From: Mycobacterium sp. KBS0706 | Lineage (GTDB): Bacteria; Pseudomonadota; Alphaproteobacteria; DSM-16000; Inquilinaceae | DNA: 64,000 nt | Assembly: GCF_005938675.2 (NCBI RefSeq) | Contig: NZ_VCCH02000005.1 | Location: 62,001 to 126,000 of the forward strand | Direction: 5' to 3' | Program-made: the position numbers and the translations under genes | Part shown: one piece after another, positions 35,501 to 44,531 of the stretch | How the letters are laid out: each line of letters starts with the position of its first letter | Position numbering within the stretch: the first letter of the stretch is position 1 | Notes under the pieces: model-generated | What the model was told of the DNA's origin: nothing | Seen by the model: only the letters and a program-made list of their open reading frames with translations | Database searches by the model: none

Positions 35501-35592
35501 GTCATGGCGAGCGAAGCGTGGCCATCCAGTCCCACGACCGGAGCAGGCCGCGTCAACCTGGATGGCCACGTCGCTTCGCTCCTCGCCATGAC
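35501..35592. repeat. GTCATGGCGAG palindromic repeat, copy 3
   Basis: A 92-bp copy with GTCATGGCGAG, TGGCCATCCAG, CTGGATGGCCAC and CTCGCCATGAC. It sits between the convergent binding-protein and hydrolase genes, where it may act as a bidirectional terminator-like hairpin. Confidence 0.82.
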
Positions 35593-35625
35593 GATTTTGG
35601 TAATTGGCGGGGAAAGAGGCCTGCC

Positions 35626-37512
35626 CTACTCCTCCCCAGGCTTCGGCAGGTCGGTCAACGACCCGGCCGGCACCACCGGCAGCACGATCCTGGACGGATG
35701 CGCGCGGTCCAAATGGATCCGGTTGGTCGCCACCCGCTTCAGCCGGCCCGTGCCCTCCGGCTCGCCGCTGTTCGGGTTGACGTCGTATTTCGGGAAGTTG
35801 CTGGAGGCGATGTCGAGCCGGATGCGGTGCCCGGCCTTGAACAGGTTGGCCGTCGCGAAGGGCTCGATGGTGATCGCATAGACCCGCCCCGGCTCCAGCG
35901 GCGACGGGCTTTCCCAGCTGTCGCGGTAGCGGCAGCGCAGGATGCCGTCGGTCAGGTTCAGGGCGAAACCCTTCGGGTCGTCCGCCGTCGGCGGATGCAC
36001 GTCGATCAGCTTGGCGGTGAAATCCGTATCCGGCGCGTCGGAGGAGACGAACAGCCGGACCTCGATCGGCCCAACCACGGCCATGTCCTCGGCCAGGGGT
36101 GCGGTCTCGAACACCACCACGTCCGGGCGGGACGACAGCGGTAGGTCGGGCCTGCGGCTGCCGAAGAAGCGATCGCCCTCGGTCTGGTCGAAGCCGCCGC
36201 CCTCGAACACCGGCTGGCCGGAGGTCAGGGCGCCGCCGATGGTCGGCACCGGATCGGAAGGGTCGGATTGGTAGGCGATCGACGCCTGCTCGGCCTGCGG
36301 CAGGGCCGGGTCGAGGCGGCCATTCCCATGCAGGTGGTAGTCGGTGAAGACGGTGCCGGGCAGCGGCCAGTCCGCCGCCGCGATCCAGCGCCCGCCATGG
36401 TCCAGCCGGCCCTCCACAGTGCGCCGGCCGCTGCCGCCGCCCATCAGGAACAGCCGCGCCGTCGGCTCGGCTTCGGCGCCGTTGCCGATGCCCTTCAGCC
36501 AGCGGTCGAACCAGCGCTGGCGGAACTGCAGCCAGCCTGCGGTGACGTTGCCGTCGATCGTCGCCGCCGGCCCGAATTCGGTGTCGCCGCTGAAGGTGGT
36601 GTTGCGGTTGCCGTGCAGCCACGGCCCCATGATCAGTTGCACCGGGGCGCTGCGGCCGCTGAGGGCGGCATAGTTCTCCATCGTGGTGCGGACATAGGCG
36701 TCGTACCAGCTGGACATCAGCACCATGGGCACGTCCGGGAAGCGGTCGTAATACCCCTCGGCATAGATGCCGAGCTGCTTCCAGTAGTCGCCGAACGATC
36801 CGTGGGTCCATTGCTCGAACAGATAGGCCTCGTAATCCGGCACGGCGCGCACCGGCGAATGGCCGGGCCGCCAGGGCATGGCGGCGAACCAGGCGCGGAT
36901 GTCCTCCGCCTCCAGCGCCGCCAGCACCTTGGGATCGGCCAGCGCCGCCGGGCTTTCCTTGGCCTGGCTGAAGGCCCAGGTCGCCTGCTTCAGCTCGAAG
37001 GCGCCGCCCTGGCGGATGCCACAATGATAGGAATTCGAGAAGCCGCCCGAATCCACCACCATGCAGGCCAGGCCCGGCGGGTTCAGGCAGGCCAGCGCGA
37101 ACTGGGTGTGCGCGGCATAGGACAGGCCCATGGTGCCGACCTTGCCGTTCGACCAGGGCTGGGCCGTGATCCAGGCGACCGTGTCGAAGCCGTCCGGCCC
37201 CTCGGAGGTGTACTTCGTGAACACCCCCTCCGAGCCGTGGCGGCCGCGGCAGTCCTGGTAGACCACGGCATAGCCGGCGCGGACGAAATGCGCCGCCACC
37301 TGCGGCCGGGTCATCGGCCCGTCCATGCCGACCCCGATCTCGGAGCGCGACAGCTCGGTCTTGCCGTAGGGCGTGCGCTCCAGGATCACCGGCAGCGGTG
37401 CGTCGACGCCGATGCGATGGCCCGCCGGCAGGTACACGTCGGTCGCGAGCCGCACGCCGTCGCGCGCCGTCACCATCTGGTCGCGCAGCACCTGGATGTC
37501 GCCCGAGCTCAC
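35626..37512 (-). CDS. CocE/NonD-family hydrolase (X-Pro dipeptidyl-peptidase S15 type)
   Basis: The GTG at 37512 overlaps the stop of the upstream binding-protein gene (GTGA) and has GGAGG seven bases upstream; 628 residues. The alpha/beta-hydrolase core (about 10-330) shows VILERTPYGKTE, VYQDCRGRHGSEG and the nucleophile elbow GTMGLSYAAHTQ; the second half has the beta-jelly-roll X-Pro C-terminal domain (FKAGHRIRLDIASSNFPKYD). Relatives are cocaine esterase, glutaryl-7-ACA acylase and X-prolyl dipeptidyl-peptidases. There is no signal peptide. Coupled to a dipeptide-type importer, it probably cleaves the imported acylated peptide or ester. Confidence 0.9.
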   Translation of the reverse strand: MSSGDIQVLRDQMVTARDGVRLATDVYLPAGHRIGVDAPLPVILERTPYGKTELSRSEIGVGMDGPMTRPQVAAHFVRAGYAVVYQDCRGRHGSEGVFTKYTSEGPDGFDTVAWITAQPWSNGKVGTMGLSYAAHTQFALACLNPPGLACMVVDSGGFSNSYHCGIRQGGAFELKQATWAFSQAKESPAALADPKVLAALEAEDIRAWFAAMPWRPGHSPVRAVPDYEAYLFEQWTHGSFGDYWKQLGIYAEGYYDRFPDVPMVLMSSWYDAYVRTTMENYAALSGRSAPVQLIMGPWLHGNRNTTFSGDTEFGPAATIDGNVTAGWLQFRQRWFDRWLKGIGNGAEAEPTARLFLMGGGSGRRTVEGRLDHGGRWIAAADWPLPGTVFTDYHLHGNGRLDPALPQAEQASIAYQSDPSDPVPTIGGALTSGQPVFEGGGFDQTEGDRFFGSRRPDLPLSSRPDVVVFETAPLAEDMAVVGPIEVRLFVSSDAPDTDFTAKLIDVHPPTADDPKGFALNLTDGILRCRYRDSWESPSPLEPGRVYAITIEPFATANLFKAGHRIRLDIASSNFPKYDVNPNSGEPEGTGRLKRVATNRIHLDRAHPSRIVLPVVPAGSLTDLPKPGEE

Positions 37513-39257
37513 TTGGCCACCTCCGCATAGGTGGCGAGGGTCCATTCGTTCTTGTTGGCGCGGTAGGTGATGCCGTCACGCGCCGCCCAGTGCACGGTCG
37601 GGAAATACAGCGGCACGATGCCGACATCGCCGAAGCCGATCCGCGCCGCCTGCTCCAGCAATTGGTTGCGCTTGGCCTCGTCGAACTCCGCCAGCGCCTG
37701 CTTCAGCGTCGCGTCGAACTCCGGGTTCGAATAGCGGGCGCGGTTGAACGCGCCCTTGCCGGCCTCCTTGTCATAGGTCGCCAGCACGTTGGTCAGGGCG
37801 TTGGCCGAGTTGCTGTTGCTGTTGCCGAAGCTGAAGATGAAGGCGCTGTATTCCTGCTTCGAGGCGGCGCCGGCATAGACGTTGTAGGGCTGGGTGACCA
37901 CGCCGTTGATCTTGAGGCCGCCGCGCGCCAACATCTGGCCGATCGCCTGGGCGATGTCGGCGTCGCCGGCGAAACGGTCGTTCGAGGAATGCACCGTCAG
38001 CCCGAAGCCGTCGCCATAGCCGGAATCGGCCAGCAGGGCCTTGGCACCGGCGGCATCATACGCCTCCGGCGTCACGTCGGCGGCGTAGCCGCCCAGACCC
38101 TCGGGCACGATCTGCCCGGCCGGGGTGCCGGAGCCGTTCAGCAGGCGCTGGATGATCAGGTCGCGGTTGATCAGCTTGGAGACGGCGAGGCGCACCCGCT
38201 TGTCCTTCAGCGGGTTGGCCGCCAGGGGCTGGCCGTCCTTGCCGGTCACGAACGGGCTCTGGTCCCGCGCCGAATCCAGCGCCAGGTAGATCAGCCGGCC
38301 GGAGGTGGTGGAGTAGACCTTGGCCTTGCCGCTGTCGTTCACCGTCGCCACGTCGGCCGGCGGCACGCCGTCGATCAGGTCGACGGAGCCGGACAACAGC
38401 GCCGCGATCCGGGCCGCGTTGTTCGAGATGAACTTGATGGTGACATTCTCGAAGGCCGGCTTGTCGCCCCAGTAATGCGGGTTCGGCGCCAGCACCAGCC
38501 GGTCGCCCGGCACCCATTGCTTGAACACGTACGGCCCGGTGCCGACCGCTGCGGCGCCGGAGTTGAAGTCGTTGGTGGTCTTCCCCTCCGAGGCTTTCTT
38601 GGAGACGATGTAGACGAGACCGACCTGCTCGATGAACTGCGGCGTCGGCGACTTGGTCTTGAATCGGACCGTCAGCGGGTCGACCGCGGTCATCTCCGCG
38701 ATGCTGCCGACCGCGCCGGTGAACGGCGCCGGGCTGTTCGGCACCGATTTGGCGCGGTCCATCGAGAAGATCACGTCGTCGGCCGTCAGGTCCGACCCGT
38801 CGCTGAACTTGACGCCGGGCCGCAGCTTGACCTCCCAGGTCGTCGGGTCGACCGAGGTCCAGGACAGGGCCAGCGCCGGCTGCACCTGCAGGTTCTCGTC
38901 GGTCTGCACCAGCCGGTCGAACATGTGCTGCGAGATCGACTGGTTGTTGCCGGTGCGCGAGAATTGCGGGTCGATGGCCGAGGGCTCGGTCGCGGTGCCG
39001 ATGGTCAGGTCGGCGGCCTGGGCAAAGCTGGCGCTGCCCAGCGTCAGGACCGTCGCAATCGTCGCCAGAAGAGCGCTAACGCTTTGCCTCTCCCGCCTGG
39101 CGGGAGAGGTCGGGCTCGCGCAGCGAGACCGGGTGAGGGTTGGTCCGGGCCTCGACAAACTCCCCTCACCCGGAGCCGCCAACGCGGCTCCGACCTCTCC
39201 CGCAAGCGGGAGAGGCAACGCGTTTCTCTGCTTCATCCATGCCGGCATCCGCATCAT
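37509..39257 (-). CDS. Dipeptide-type ABC binding protein with inserted repeat in its leader
   Basis: The 582-residue product is an SBP_bac_5 (DppA/OppA-like) protein: ADLTIGTATEPSAIDPQF, then FSDGSDLTADDVIFSMDRA, and GTGPYVFKQW. The ATG at 39257 has AGGAG six bases upstream. Codons 1-13 (ending MKQRNA) are separated from the hydrophobic signal-peptide core SALLATIATVLTLGS by 45 codons derived from the palindromic repeat at 39084-39218. Removing them restores a normal Sec signal peptide (MKQRNASVSALLATIATVL). The inserted peptide is Pro/Gly/Arg-rich and may impair export or be processed; no alternative ATG/GTG/TTG start lies after the insertion. It is the first gene of neither end: the hydrolase gene follows with a GTGA overlap. 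Confidence 0.92.
   Translation of the reverse strand: MMRMPAWMKQRNALPLPLAGEVGAALAAPGEGSLSRPGPTLTRSRCASPTSPARRERQSVSALLATIATVLTLGSASFAQAADLTIGTATEPSAIDPQFSRTGNNQSISQHMFDRLVQTDENLQVQPALALSWTSVDPTTWEVKLRPGVKFSDGSDLTADDVIFSMDRAKSVPNSPAPFTGAVGSIAEMTAVDPLTVRFKTKSPTPQFIEQVGLVYIVSKKASEGKTTNDFNSGAAAVGTGPYVFKQWVPGDRLVLAPNPHYWGDKPAFENVTIKFISNNAARIAALLSGSVDLIDGVPPADVATVNDSGKAKVYSTTSGRLIYLALDSARDQSPFVTGKDGQPLAANPLKDKRVRLAVSKLINRDLIIQRLLNGSGTPAGQIVPEGLGGYAADVTPEAYDAAGAKALLADSGYGDGFGLTVHSSNDRFAGDADIAQAIGQMLARGGLKINGVVTQPYNVYAGAASKQEYSAFIFSFGNSNSNSANALTNVLATYDKEAGKGAFNRARYSNPEFDATLKQALAEFDEAKRNQLLEQAARIGFGDVGIVPLYFPTVHWAARDGITYRANKNEWTLATYAEVAK
39084..39218. repeat. 135-bp palindromic element inserted in frame in a coding sequence
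   Basis: Ends TTGCCTCTCCCGC (39084-39096) and GCGGGAGAGGCAA (39206-39218) are exact inverted copies. Inside are outer hairpins, GGTGAGGG, CCCCTCACCC and an inner hairpin GGAGCCGCCAACGCGGCTCC. It has the same module order as the intergenic copy at 3638-3839, but the length is 135 bp, exactly 45 codons, and it has no stop codon in the reading frame of the binding-protein gene. Confidence 0.88.
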
Positions 39258-39296
39258 CTCGCTCTCCTCTGTTCGGTTTCGGGCGCCTTCGGCGCC

Positions 39297-40283
39297 TCAG
39301 ATCAGGTGGCAGGCGGCCTGGTGGCGGGGCGCGACCGGGCGCAGGGCCGGCCGTTCGACGCGGCAGCGGTCGGTCGCCATCGGGCAGCGCGGGTGGAAAT
39401 GGCAGCCGCTGGGCGGGTGCAGGGGCGACGGGATCTCGCCCTTGATCGTCTCGAACTTGCGCTTGCGGTTGCTCAGCCGCGGCACCTCGTTCAAGAGGGC
39501 CACGGTGTAAGGGTGCAGCGGCCGGTCGAACAGCTCGGCGGTCGCCGCTGTCTCGACCACGCGGCCGAGATACATGATCACCACCCGGTCGCTGATGTGC
39601 TCGACCACGCCGAGGTCGTGGCTGATGAACAGGTAGGTCAGGCCCAGCTCGCGCTTCAGCTCCAGGAACAGGTTCAGGATCTGGGCCTGGATCGAGACGT
39701 CGAGCGCAGCGATGGATTCGTCGCAGACCAGGAAGTCCGGCTTCACCGCCAGCGCCCGGGCGATCCCGATGCGCTGGCGCTGGCCGCCGGAGAACTGGTG
39801 CGGGAAGCGGTCGCGATAGGCCGGGTCCAGCCCGACCCGGCGCATCACCTCCTGGACGTAGCCGTCGGCCTCGCGGCGGCGCACCAGCCCGTGCACCCGC
39901 GGCGCCTCGCCGATGATATCGCGCACCCGCTTGCGCGGGTTCAGCGAGGCGAAGGGGTCCTGGAAGATCATCTGCGCCTTCAGCCGGGCGTCGCGCGCCG
40001 CGTCGCCGGCCAGGCCGTCGACATCCCGGCCGCGCCAGCGGATGGCGCCGTCGCTCTTCGGCAGGATGCCGGCCATCATCCGGCCCAGCGTGGACTTGCC
40101 GCAGCCGGATTCGCCGACCAGCCCGACCACCTCGCCCGACGCGATGGCGAGGTCGACCGCGTCGACGGCGTGCACTGTCCGCTCCTCGACCCTGGCGCCC
40201 AGGAAGCGCGCCGCCTTCTCGGCATAGTCCAGGCGCTTGGTGAAGCGCTTGCCCAGGCCGGCGGCCTCGATCAGCGGGGTCAT
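39297..40283 (-). CDS. Dipeptide-type ABC ATPase (DppF/OppF-like)
   Basis: From the ATG at 40283 the product has 328 residues. Walker A GESGCGKST, signature FSGGQRQRI, Walker B FLVCDESIAALD and switch His in ISHDLGVVEH are intact; the C-terminal oligopeptide-transporter extension has the cluster CHFHPRCPMATDRC, which may bind an iron-sulfur cluster in this family. Walker B has DES in place of the commoner DEP. It overlaps the DppD-like gene by four bases. Confidence 0.92.
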   Translation of the reverse strand: MTPLIEAAGLGKRFTKRLDYAEKAARFLGARVEERTVHAVDAVDLAIASGEVVGLVGESGCGKSTLGRMMAGILPKSDGAIRWRGRDVDGLAGDAARDARLKAQMIFQDPFASLNPRKRVRDIIGEAPRVHGLVRRREADGYVQEVMRRVGLDPAYRDRFPHQFSGGQRQRIGIARALAVKPDFLVCDESIAALDVSIQAQILNLFLELKRELGLTYLFISHDLGVVEHISDRVVIMYLGRVVETAATAELFDRPLHPYTVALLNEVPRLSNRKRKFETIKGEIPSPLHPPSGCHFHPRCPMATDRCRVERPALRPVAPRHQAACHLI

Positions 40284-41254
40284 GCGCGCACCTCCAGCTG
40301 CGGGTGGAAGCAGCGGAAGGCGCGGTCGCCCCGCCGGGTCGTCTCCGGCGCCGCCATGCAGGCGTCCGTGGCGCGGCCACAACGTGGCCGGAAGGCGCAG
40401 CCTTCGGGCAGCGACAGCGGCGACGGCGCCATGCCGGGGATCTGGAACAGCGCCTCGCCGCGCGGCCGGTCGCCGGGCACCGAGCCGATCAGCCCGATGG
40501 TGTAGGGATGCGCCGGCCGGTCGATCACCTCGTCGACCGTGCCGGTCTCGACCACGCGGCCGGCATACATGACGCAGATCCGGTCGGCCAGGGCGGCGAC
40601 CACCGCCAGGTCGTGGCTGACCCAGATCAGCGCCGTGCCGGTCTCTCGGCACAAAGTCTGCACCTGGGCCAGGATCTGCGCCTGGATGGTGACGTCCAGC
40701 GCGGTCGTGGGCTCGTCGGCGATGATCAGGTCGGGCTTGTGCAGCAGGGCGATGGCGATGGCCACGCGCTGGCGCATGCCGCCGGAGAACTGGTGCGGAT
40801 AGGCCTTGAGCCGCTCCTCCGGCGACGGGATGCCGACCCGGCCGAGCGCGTCGCGGCACCGCGCCACCGCCTCGGCCCGCGACACCCGCTCATGCGCCTG
40901 GATGGTCTCGACCATCTGGGTCTCGACCCGCAGGACCGGGTTCAGGGTCATCATCGGGTCCTGGAAGATCATGGCGATGCGGTTGCCGCGCAGTTGCCGC
41001 AGCCGCTCCGCCGGCAGCGCCGCCAAGTCCTCGCCCTGGAACAGGATCCGGCCGCCGACCACCCGGCCCGGCGGATCGACCAGGCCGAGGATGGAGAAGC
41101 CGGTGATCGACTTGCCGGAGCCGGATTCGCCGACCAGGCCCAGCACCTCGCCGCGGTCGACCCGGAAGGACACGCCGTCGACGGCGCGCACCACGCCGGC
41201 CTTGGTGAAGAAATGCGTCTGCAGGTTCTCGACGCTGAGCGTGGGCACGGTCAT
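40280..41254 (-). CDS. Dipeptide-type ABC ATPase (DppD/OppD-like)
   Basis: The 324-residue protein has Walker [15 protein letters not shown]-type signature FSGGMRQRV, Walker [13 protein letters not shown] and the switch histidine in [14 protein letters not shown]. The C-terminal [14 protein letters not shown] carries the oligopeptide-transporter cysteine motif. It is the first ATPase after the permeases in the five-gene importer operon and overlaps the next ATPase gene by four bases. Confidence 0.93.
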   Translation of the reverse strand: MTVPTLSVENLQTHFFTKAGVVRAVDGVSFRVDRGEVLGLVGESGSGKSITGFSILGLVDPPGRVVGGRILFQGEDLAALPAERLRQLRGNRIAMIFQDPMMTLNPVLRVETQMVETIQAHERVSRAEAVARCRDALGRVGIPSPEERLKAYPHQFSGGMRQRVAIAIALLHKPDLIIADEPTTALDVTIQAQILAQVQTLCRETGTALIWVSHDLAVVAALADRICVMYAGRVVETGTVDEVIDRPAHPYTIGLIGSVPGDRPRGEALFQIPGMAPSPLSLPEGCAFRPRCGRATDACMAAPETTRRGDRAFRCFHPQLEVRA

Positions 41255-41264
41255 CTCCGGGCCC

Positions 41265-42173
41265 TCACTTCTGCAGCCTTGGGTTCAGCGCCTCGCGCAG
41301 GCGGTCGCCGACGATGTTGATCGAGAAGATCAGGGCCAGCAGCAGCAGGCCCGGGAACACGCTGATCCAGTACAGGCCGGCCAGCAGCACCTGGTAGCCG
41401 TTGGCGATCAGCAGGCCCAGCGACGGCTCGGTGATCGGGAGGCCGATGCCGAGGAAGCTCAGCGTCGCCTCGGCCGCGATCGCATGCGCCACCTGGATGG
41501 TGCCGATCACGATCACCGGCGGCAGGCAGTTCGGCAGCAGGTGGCTGAACAGGATGCGCGCCTTGCTCAGGCCCAGGCACTGCGCCGCCTCGACATATTC
41601 CTTGCCGCGCTCGACCAGCGCCGCGGCGCGGACGGCGCGGGCGAAATAGGCCCATTGCACCACCACCAGGGCCAGGATGACCTTGCCCACCCCCTGCCCC
41701 AGCACGGCCAGCATCATCAGCGCCACCAGGATGGTGGGGAAGCCGAGCATCAGGTCGACGACCCGCATCACCAGCGTGTCGATCCGGCCGCCGAAATAGG
41801 CGGCGACGAGGCCGAGCGTGGTGCCGACGGCGAGCGCGAACAGGCCGGCGAGCCCGCCGACGCCGAGGCTGGTGCGCAGCCCGTACAGCATCGCCGAGAG
41901 CATGTCGCGGCCCTGGGCGTCGGTGCCCAGCCAGTAGGTCCAGCCATCCATGCTCTCGCTGCCTGGCGGCAGCCGGCCGTCCATGATGCTGAGCGAGGCG
42001 AGGTCATAGGGGTCCTGCGGCGCGATCCAGGGCGCGAACAGGGCGACCAGGATCAGCACCAGGCAGGCAATGACGGCCAGGGTGGCGGCCTTGCTGTCCA
42101 GGATGCCGCGCAGGGCCTGGGCCAGGATGCCGTCGCCGAGCAGCGGCTTGCGGGAGATCACGGCGTCGCTCAT
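41265..42173 (-). CDS. Dipeptide-type ABC permease (DppC-like)
   Basis: From the ATG at 42173 the product has 302 residues, an N-terminal cytosolic segment, the OppC_N region (ALFAPWIAPQDPYDL), then LGTDAQGRDMLSAMLYG and the EAA loop EAAQCLGLSKARILFSHLLPN. Five to six spans are predicted. It overlaps the DppB-like gene by four bases and pairs with it. Confidence 0.93.
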   Translation of the reverse strand: MSDAVISRKPLLGDGILAQALRGILDSKAATLAVIACLVLILVALFAPWIAPQDPYDLASLSIMDGRLPPGSESMDGWTYWLGTDAQGRDMLSAMLYGLRTSLGVGGLAGLFALAVGTTLGLVAAYFGGRIDTLVMRVVDLMLGFPTILVALMMLAVLGQGVGKVILALVVVQWAYFARAVRAAALVERGKEYVEAAQCLGLSKARILFSHLLPNCLPPVIVIGTIQVAHAIAAEATLSFLGIGLPITEPSLGLLIANGYQVLLAGLYWISVFPGLLLLALIFSINIVGDRLREALNPRLQK

Positions 42174-43141
42174 GCGTCGGACAGCCGGACGCGGGGGTCG
42201 AGCACCGAGTACAGGATGTCGACCACCAGGTTGATGACGATGAACATGGCCACCACGATCAGCAGGTAGGCGACGATCACCGGCCGGTCGAGCCGCATGA
42301 TGCTGTCGATGATCAGCTTGCCGACGCCGGGCCAGGCGAAGATGGTCTCGGTCACCGTGGCGAAGGCGATCAGCGACCCGAACTCCATCCCGACCACGGT
42401 GACGATCGGGATCAGGATGGTCTTCAGCACGTGCACGAAGATCACCCGCCGCTCGGTCAGCCCCTTGGCCCGGGCGAACTTCACGAAGTCCAGCGGCAGG
42501 GTCTCGCGCATGCCGCTGCGGGTCAGGCGGATGATCAGCGAGACGTTGAACAGCGACAGGTTGATCGCTGGCAGGATCAGGTGGGTCAGCCCGTCCCAGG
42601 TGGCGAGGCTGGTGTGCAGGCCCAGCACCTCGCCGGTGGCGCCGCGGCCGGTGGAGGGCAGCCAGCCGAGCATGACCGAGAAGATCATGATCAGCATCAT
42701 GCCCTGCCAGAAGCTGGGCAGGCTGAAGCCGAGGATCGACCCGGTCATCACCGTGCGGTCGAAGCCGCTGCCGGCCTTCAGCCCCGACAGCACGCCGAGC
42801 GGGATGCCGATCACCAGCGACAGCATCAGGGCGATGAAGGCCAGCTCCAGCGTCGCCGGCAGCCGCTCGAAGATCAGGCTGATCGAAGGCTGGTTGAAGA
42901 CGAAGGACCGGCCGAGATCGCCATGCAGCGCGTTGCCGAGGAAGGTCAGGTATTGCTGCCACAGCGGCCGGTCGAGGCCGAGCGACTGGACCGCCTGGGC
43001 GATCTCGGCCTGCGAGGCGTCGGCCGGCACCAGGATCTCGATCGGGTTGCCGATGGCATAGACGCCGAGGAAGACGAGGATCGAGGTGACCAGCAGCACG
43101 AAGCCGCTCTGCACCAGCCGGCGGATGATGAAGACGGTCAT
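42170..43141 (-). CDS. Dipeptide-type ABC permease (DppB-like)
   Basis: The 323-residue protein has a first span at the N-terminus (IIRRLVQSGFVLLVTSILVF), the long periplasmic loop with LGLDRPLWQQYLTFLG, and later FARAKGLTERRVIFVHVLKT as EAA-type loop. It is the first gene of the transporter operon, divergent from the LysR regulator; the palindrome at 43267-43281 is 126 bases upstream. Confidence 0.93.
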   Translation of the reverse strand: MTVFIIRRLVQSGFVLLVTSILVFLGVYAIGNPIEILVPADASQAEIAQAVQSLGLDRPLWQQYLTFLGNALHGDLGRSFVFNQPSISLIFERLPATLELAFIALMLSLVIGIPLGVLSGLKAGSGFDRTVMTGSILGFSLPSFWQGMMLIMIFSVMLGWLPSTGRGATGEVLGLHTSLATWDGLTHLILPAINLSLFNVSLIIRLTRSGMRETLPLDFVKFARAKGLTERRVIFVHVLKTILIPIVTVVGMEFGSLIAFATVTETIFAWPGVGKLIIDSIMRLDRPVIVAYLLIVVAMFIVINLVVDILYSVLDPRVRLSDA

Positions 43142-43266
43142 GGCCGGCTTGGCGTCCCGGCGCGCGAATCCCGCATCTGCGTCCCTGTTCGCTTATGATG
43201 GGCCGGCCGGGCGGACCGGCGTGGCGAGGGGGACGTTAGGCGTGGGAGAGAACGACCCGCAACATC

Positions 43267-43281
43267 ATGCGGAATCCGCAT
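43267..43281. promoter_or_regulatory. LysR-type T-N11-A palindrome
   Basis: ATGCGGA-A-TCCGCAT is a perfect dyad with T and A eleven bases apart, the classic LysR-box form. It lies between the divergent transporter operon and the LysR gene. A further ATGCGCAT follows within 15 bases and could be the second, activation half-site. Confidence 0.6.
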
Positions 43282-43354
43282 CGGGTTATGCGCATTTCAT
43301 GCGCGGGCGCGGTCCGGATCGGTGCTTCGTGTCGCGGATATCGGCGCCGGCGGC

Positions 43355-44284
43355 ATGAACGTCAAGCAGCTCGAGGCCTTCAAGGCGATCATGCGCAGCG
43401 GCTCCACCACCGCCGCGGCGGCGCGGCTGGACCTGTCGCAATCGGCGGTCAGCCGTCTGCTGACCCAGCTGGAGGCCGAGCTGGGGCTGGAGCTGTTCGC
43501 CCGCGAGAAGGGCCGGCTGATCCCGACGCCGGAGGCGATCGGCCTGCTCGATTCCGTCGAAGACGCGGTCGACGGGGTGCAGCGGGTGCAGCATGTGGCC
43601 GAGGAGCTGCGGACCGGCAATTCCGACCAGATCCTGCTGCGCATCGGCATGCCGCACAGCATGTCGCAGACCATCCTGCCGCTGATCGTCGAGGAGTTCC
43701 TGCGCGACCACGGCAATGTCGCGCTGGAGATCCTGTCCGGCGCCTATCACGAGACCGAGCGCGCGGTGCTGACCCGCCAGGCCGATCTCGGCTTCGTCCG
43801 GCTACCAACCGGCGAGGCCGGGATGGACACGATCGCCATTGCCCGCACCACCAGCGTCTGCGTCATGCCGCAGGGCCACCGGCTGGCGGAGAAGGCGGTG
43901 GTGTCGGTCGAGGACCTGGAGGGCGAGCCGCTGGTGCTGCTGGGCCGGCAGCGCCCGGCGCGGGCGGAGATGGACCAGATGTTCCGGCGGGTCCATTTCC
44001 GGCCGCGGGTGCAGGTCGAGACGCATTCGGTCGGCTCGGCCTGCGCCTTCGCCGCGCAGGGGCTGGGGGTGACCATCGTCAATGCGTTGATGGCCAGCCA
44101 TTTCCGCGACCTGCCGATCGCCATCCGCCCGTTCCGGCCGCTGCTGTGGAACGAGTTCGGCCTGGCCTTCGCCGCCGGCCAGCCCCGCTCCCGTGCCGCC
44201 GACCGCTTCGCCGAGCATTTCCGCCGCCGCCTGGTCGAGATGCTGCGCGGGCTGGAGAGCGAGTTTAAGCCGGAGGCGGGGTAG
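43355..44284 (+). CDS. LysR-family regulator
   Basis: From the ATG at 43355 the product has 309 residues. The N-terminal winged helix starts MNVKQLEAFKAIMRSGS and contains STTAAAARLDLSQSAVSRLL; the rest is a LysR substrate-binding domain (RIGMPHSMSQTILPLIVEEF; RQADLGFVRLP). Divergent from the dipeptide-type transporter operon, it probably regulates it. The earlier in-frame ATG (43322) precedes the conserved family start. Confidence 0.9.
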   Translation: MNVKQLEAFKAIMRSGSTTAAAARLDLSQSAVSRLLTQLEAELGLELFAREKGRLIPTPEAIGLLDSVEDAVDGVQRVQHVAEELRTGNSDQILLRIGMPHSMSQTILPLIVEEFLRDHGNVALEILSGAYHETERAVLTRQADLGFVRLPTGEAGMDTIAIARTTSVCVMPQGHRLAEKAVVSVEDLEGEPLVLLGRQRPARAEMDQMFRRVHFRPRVQVETHSVGSACAFAAQGLGVTIVNALMASHFRDLPIAIRPFRPLLWNEFGLAFAAGQPRSRAADRFAEHFRRRLVEMLRGLESEFKPEAG

Positions 44285-44331
44285 AGGGCGGGTTTGGGGC
44301 GATCGACACCAGGCCGATTTAGAGCCTAATG

Positions 44332-44503
44332 AGTCCCCCCTCCCCTCGCGGGAGGGGGCTAGGGGGAGGGGGTTATCACGGCTTGATCCGGCCCTGCTCC
44401 CCTCACATCGGCCCGTCGGACGGATTGCGCCCCTTGCCCATTCGCGCGCGGACGCGCGCAGACCCCTCCCCCTGCCCCCCTCCCCCAAGGGGAGGGGGGA
44501 CTA
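44332..44503. repeat. Paired C-rich palindromic repeats
   Basis: The segment begins AGTCCCCCCTCCCCTCGCG and ends CCAAGGGGAGGGGGGACT, so its two ends are inverted copies. Between them lie further inverted units, including a CGCGCG-rich stretch shared in reverse orientation with 3465-3487. It separates two convergent genes and has no coding role. Confidence 0.8.
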
Positions 44504-44531
44504 AGTAACAAAGCGGGTCGAAACACCGCCC

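Noticed and set aside
37398..40505. 1035-codon frame antisense to the importer genes
   Set aside because: No recognisable domain; the opposite strand encodes a complete ABC importer.
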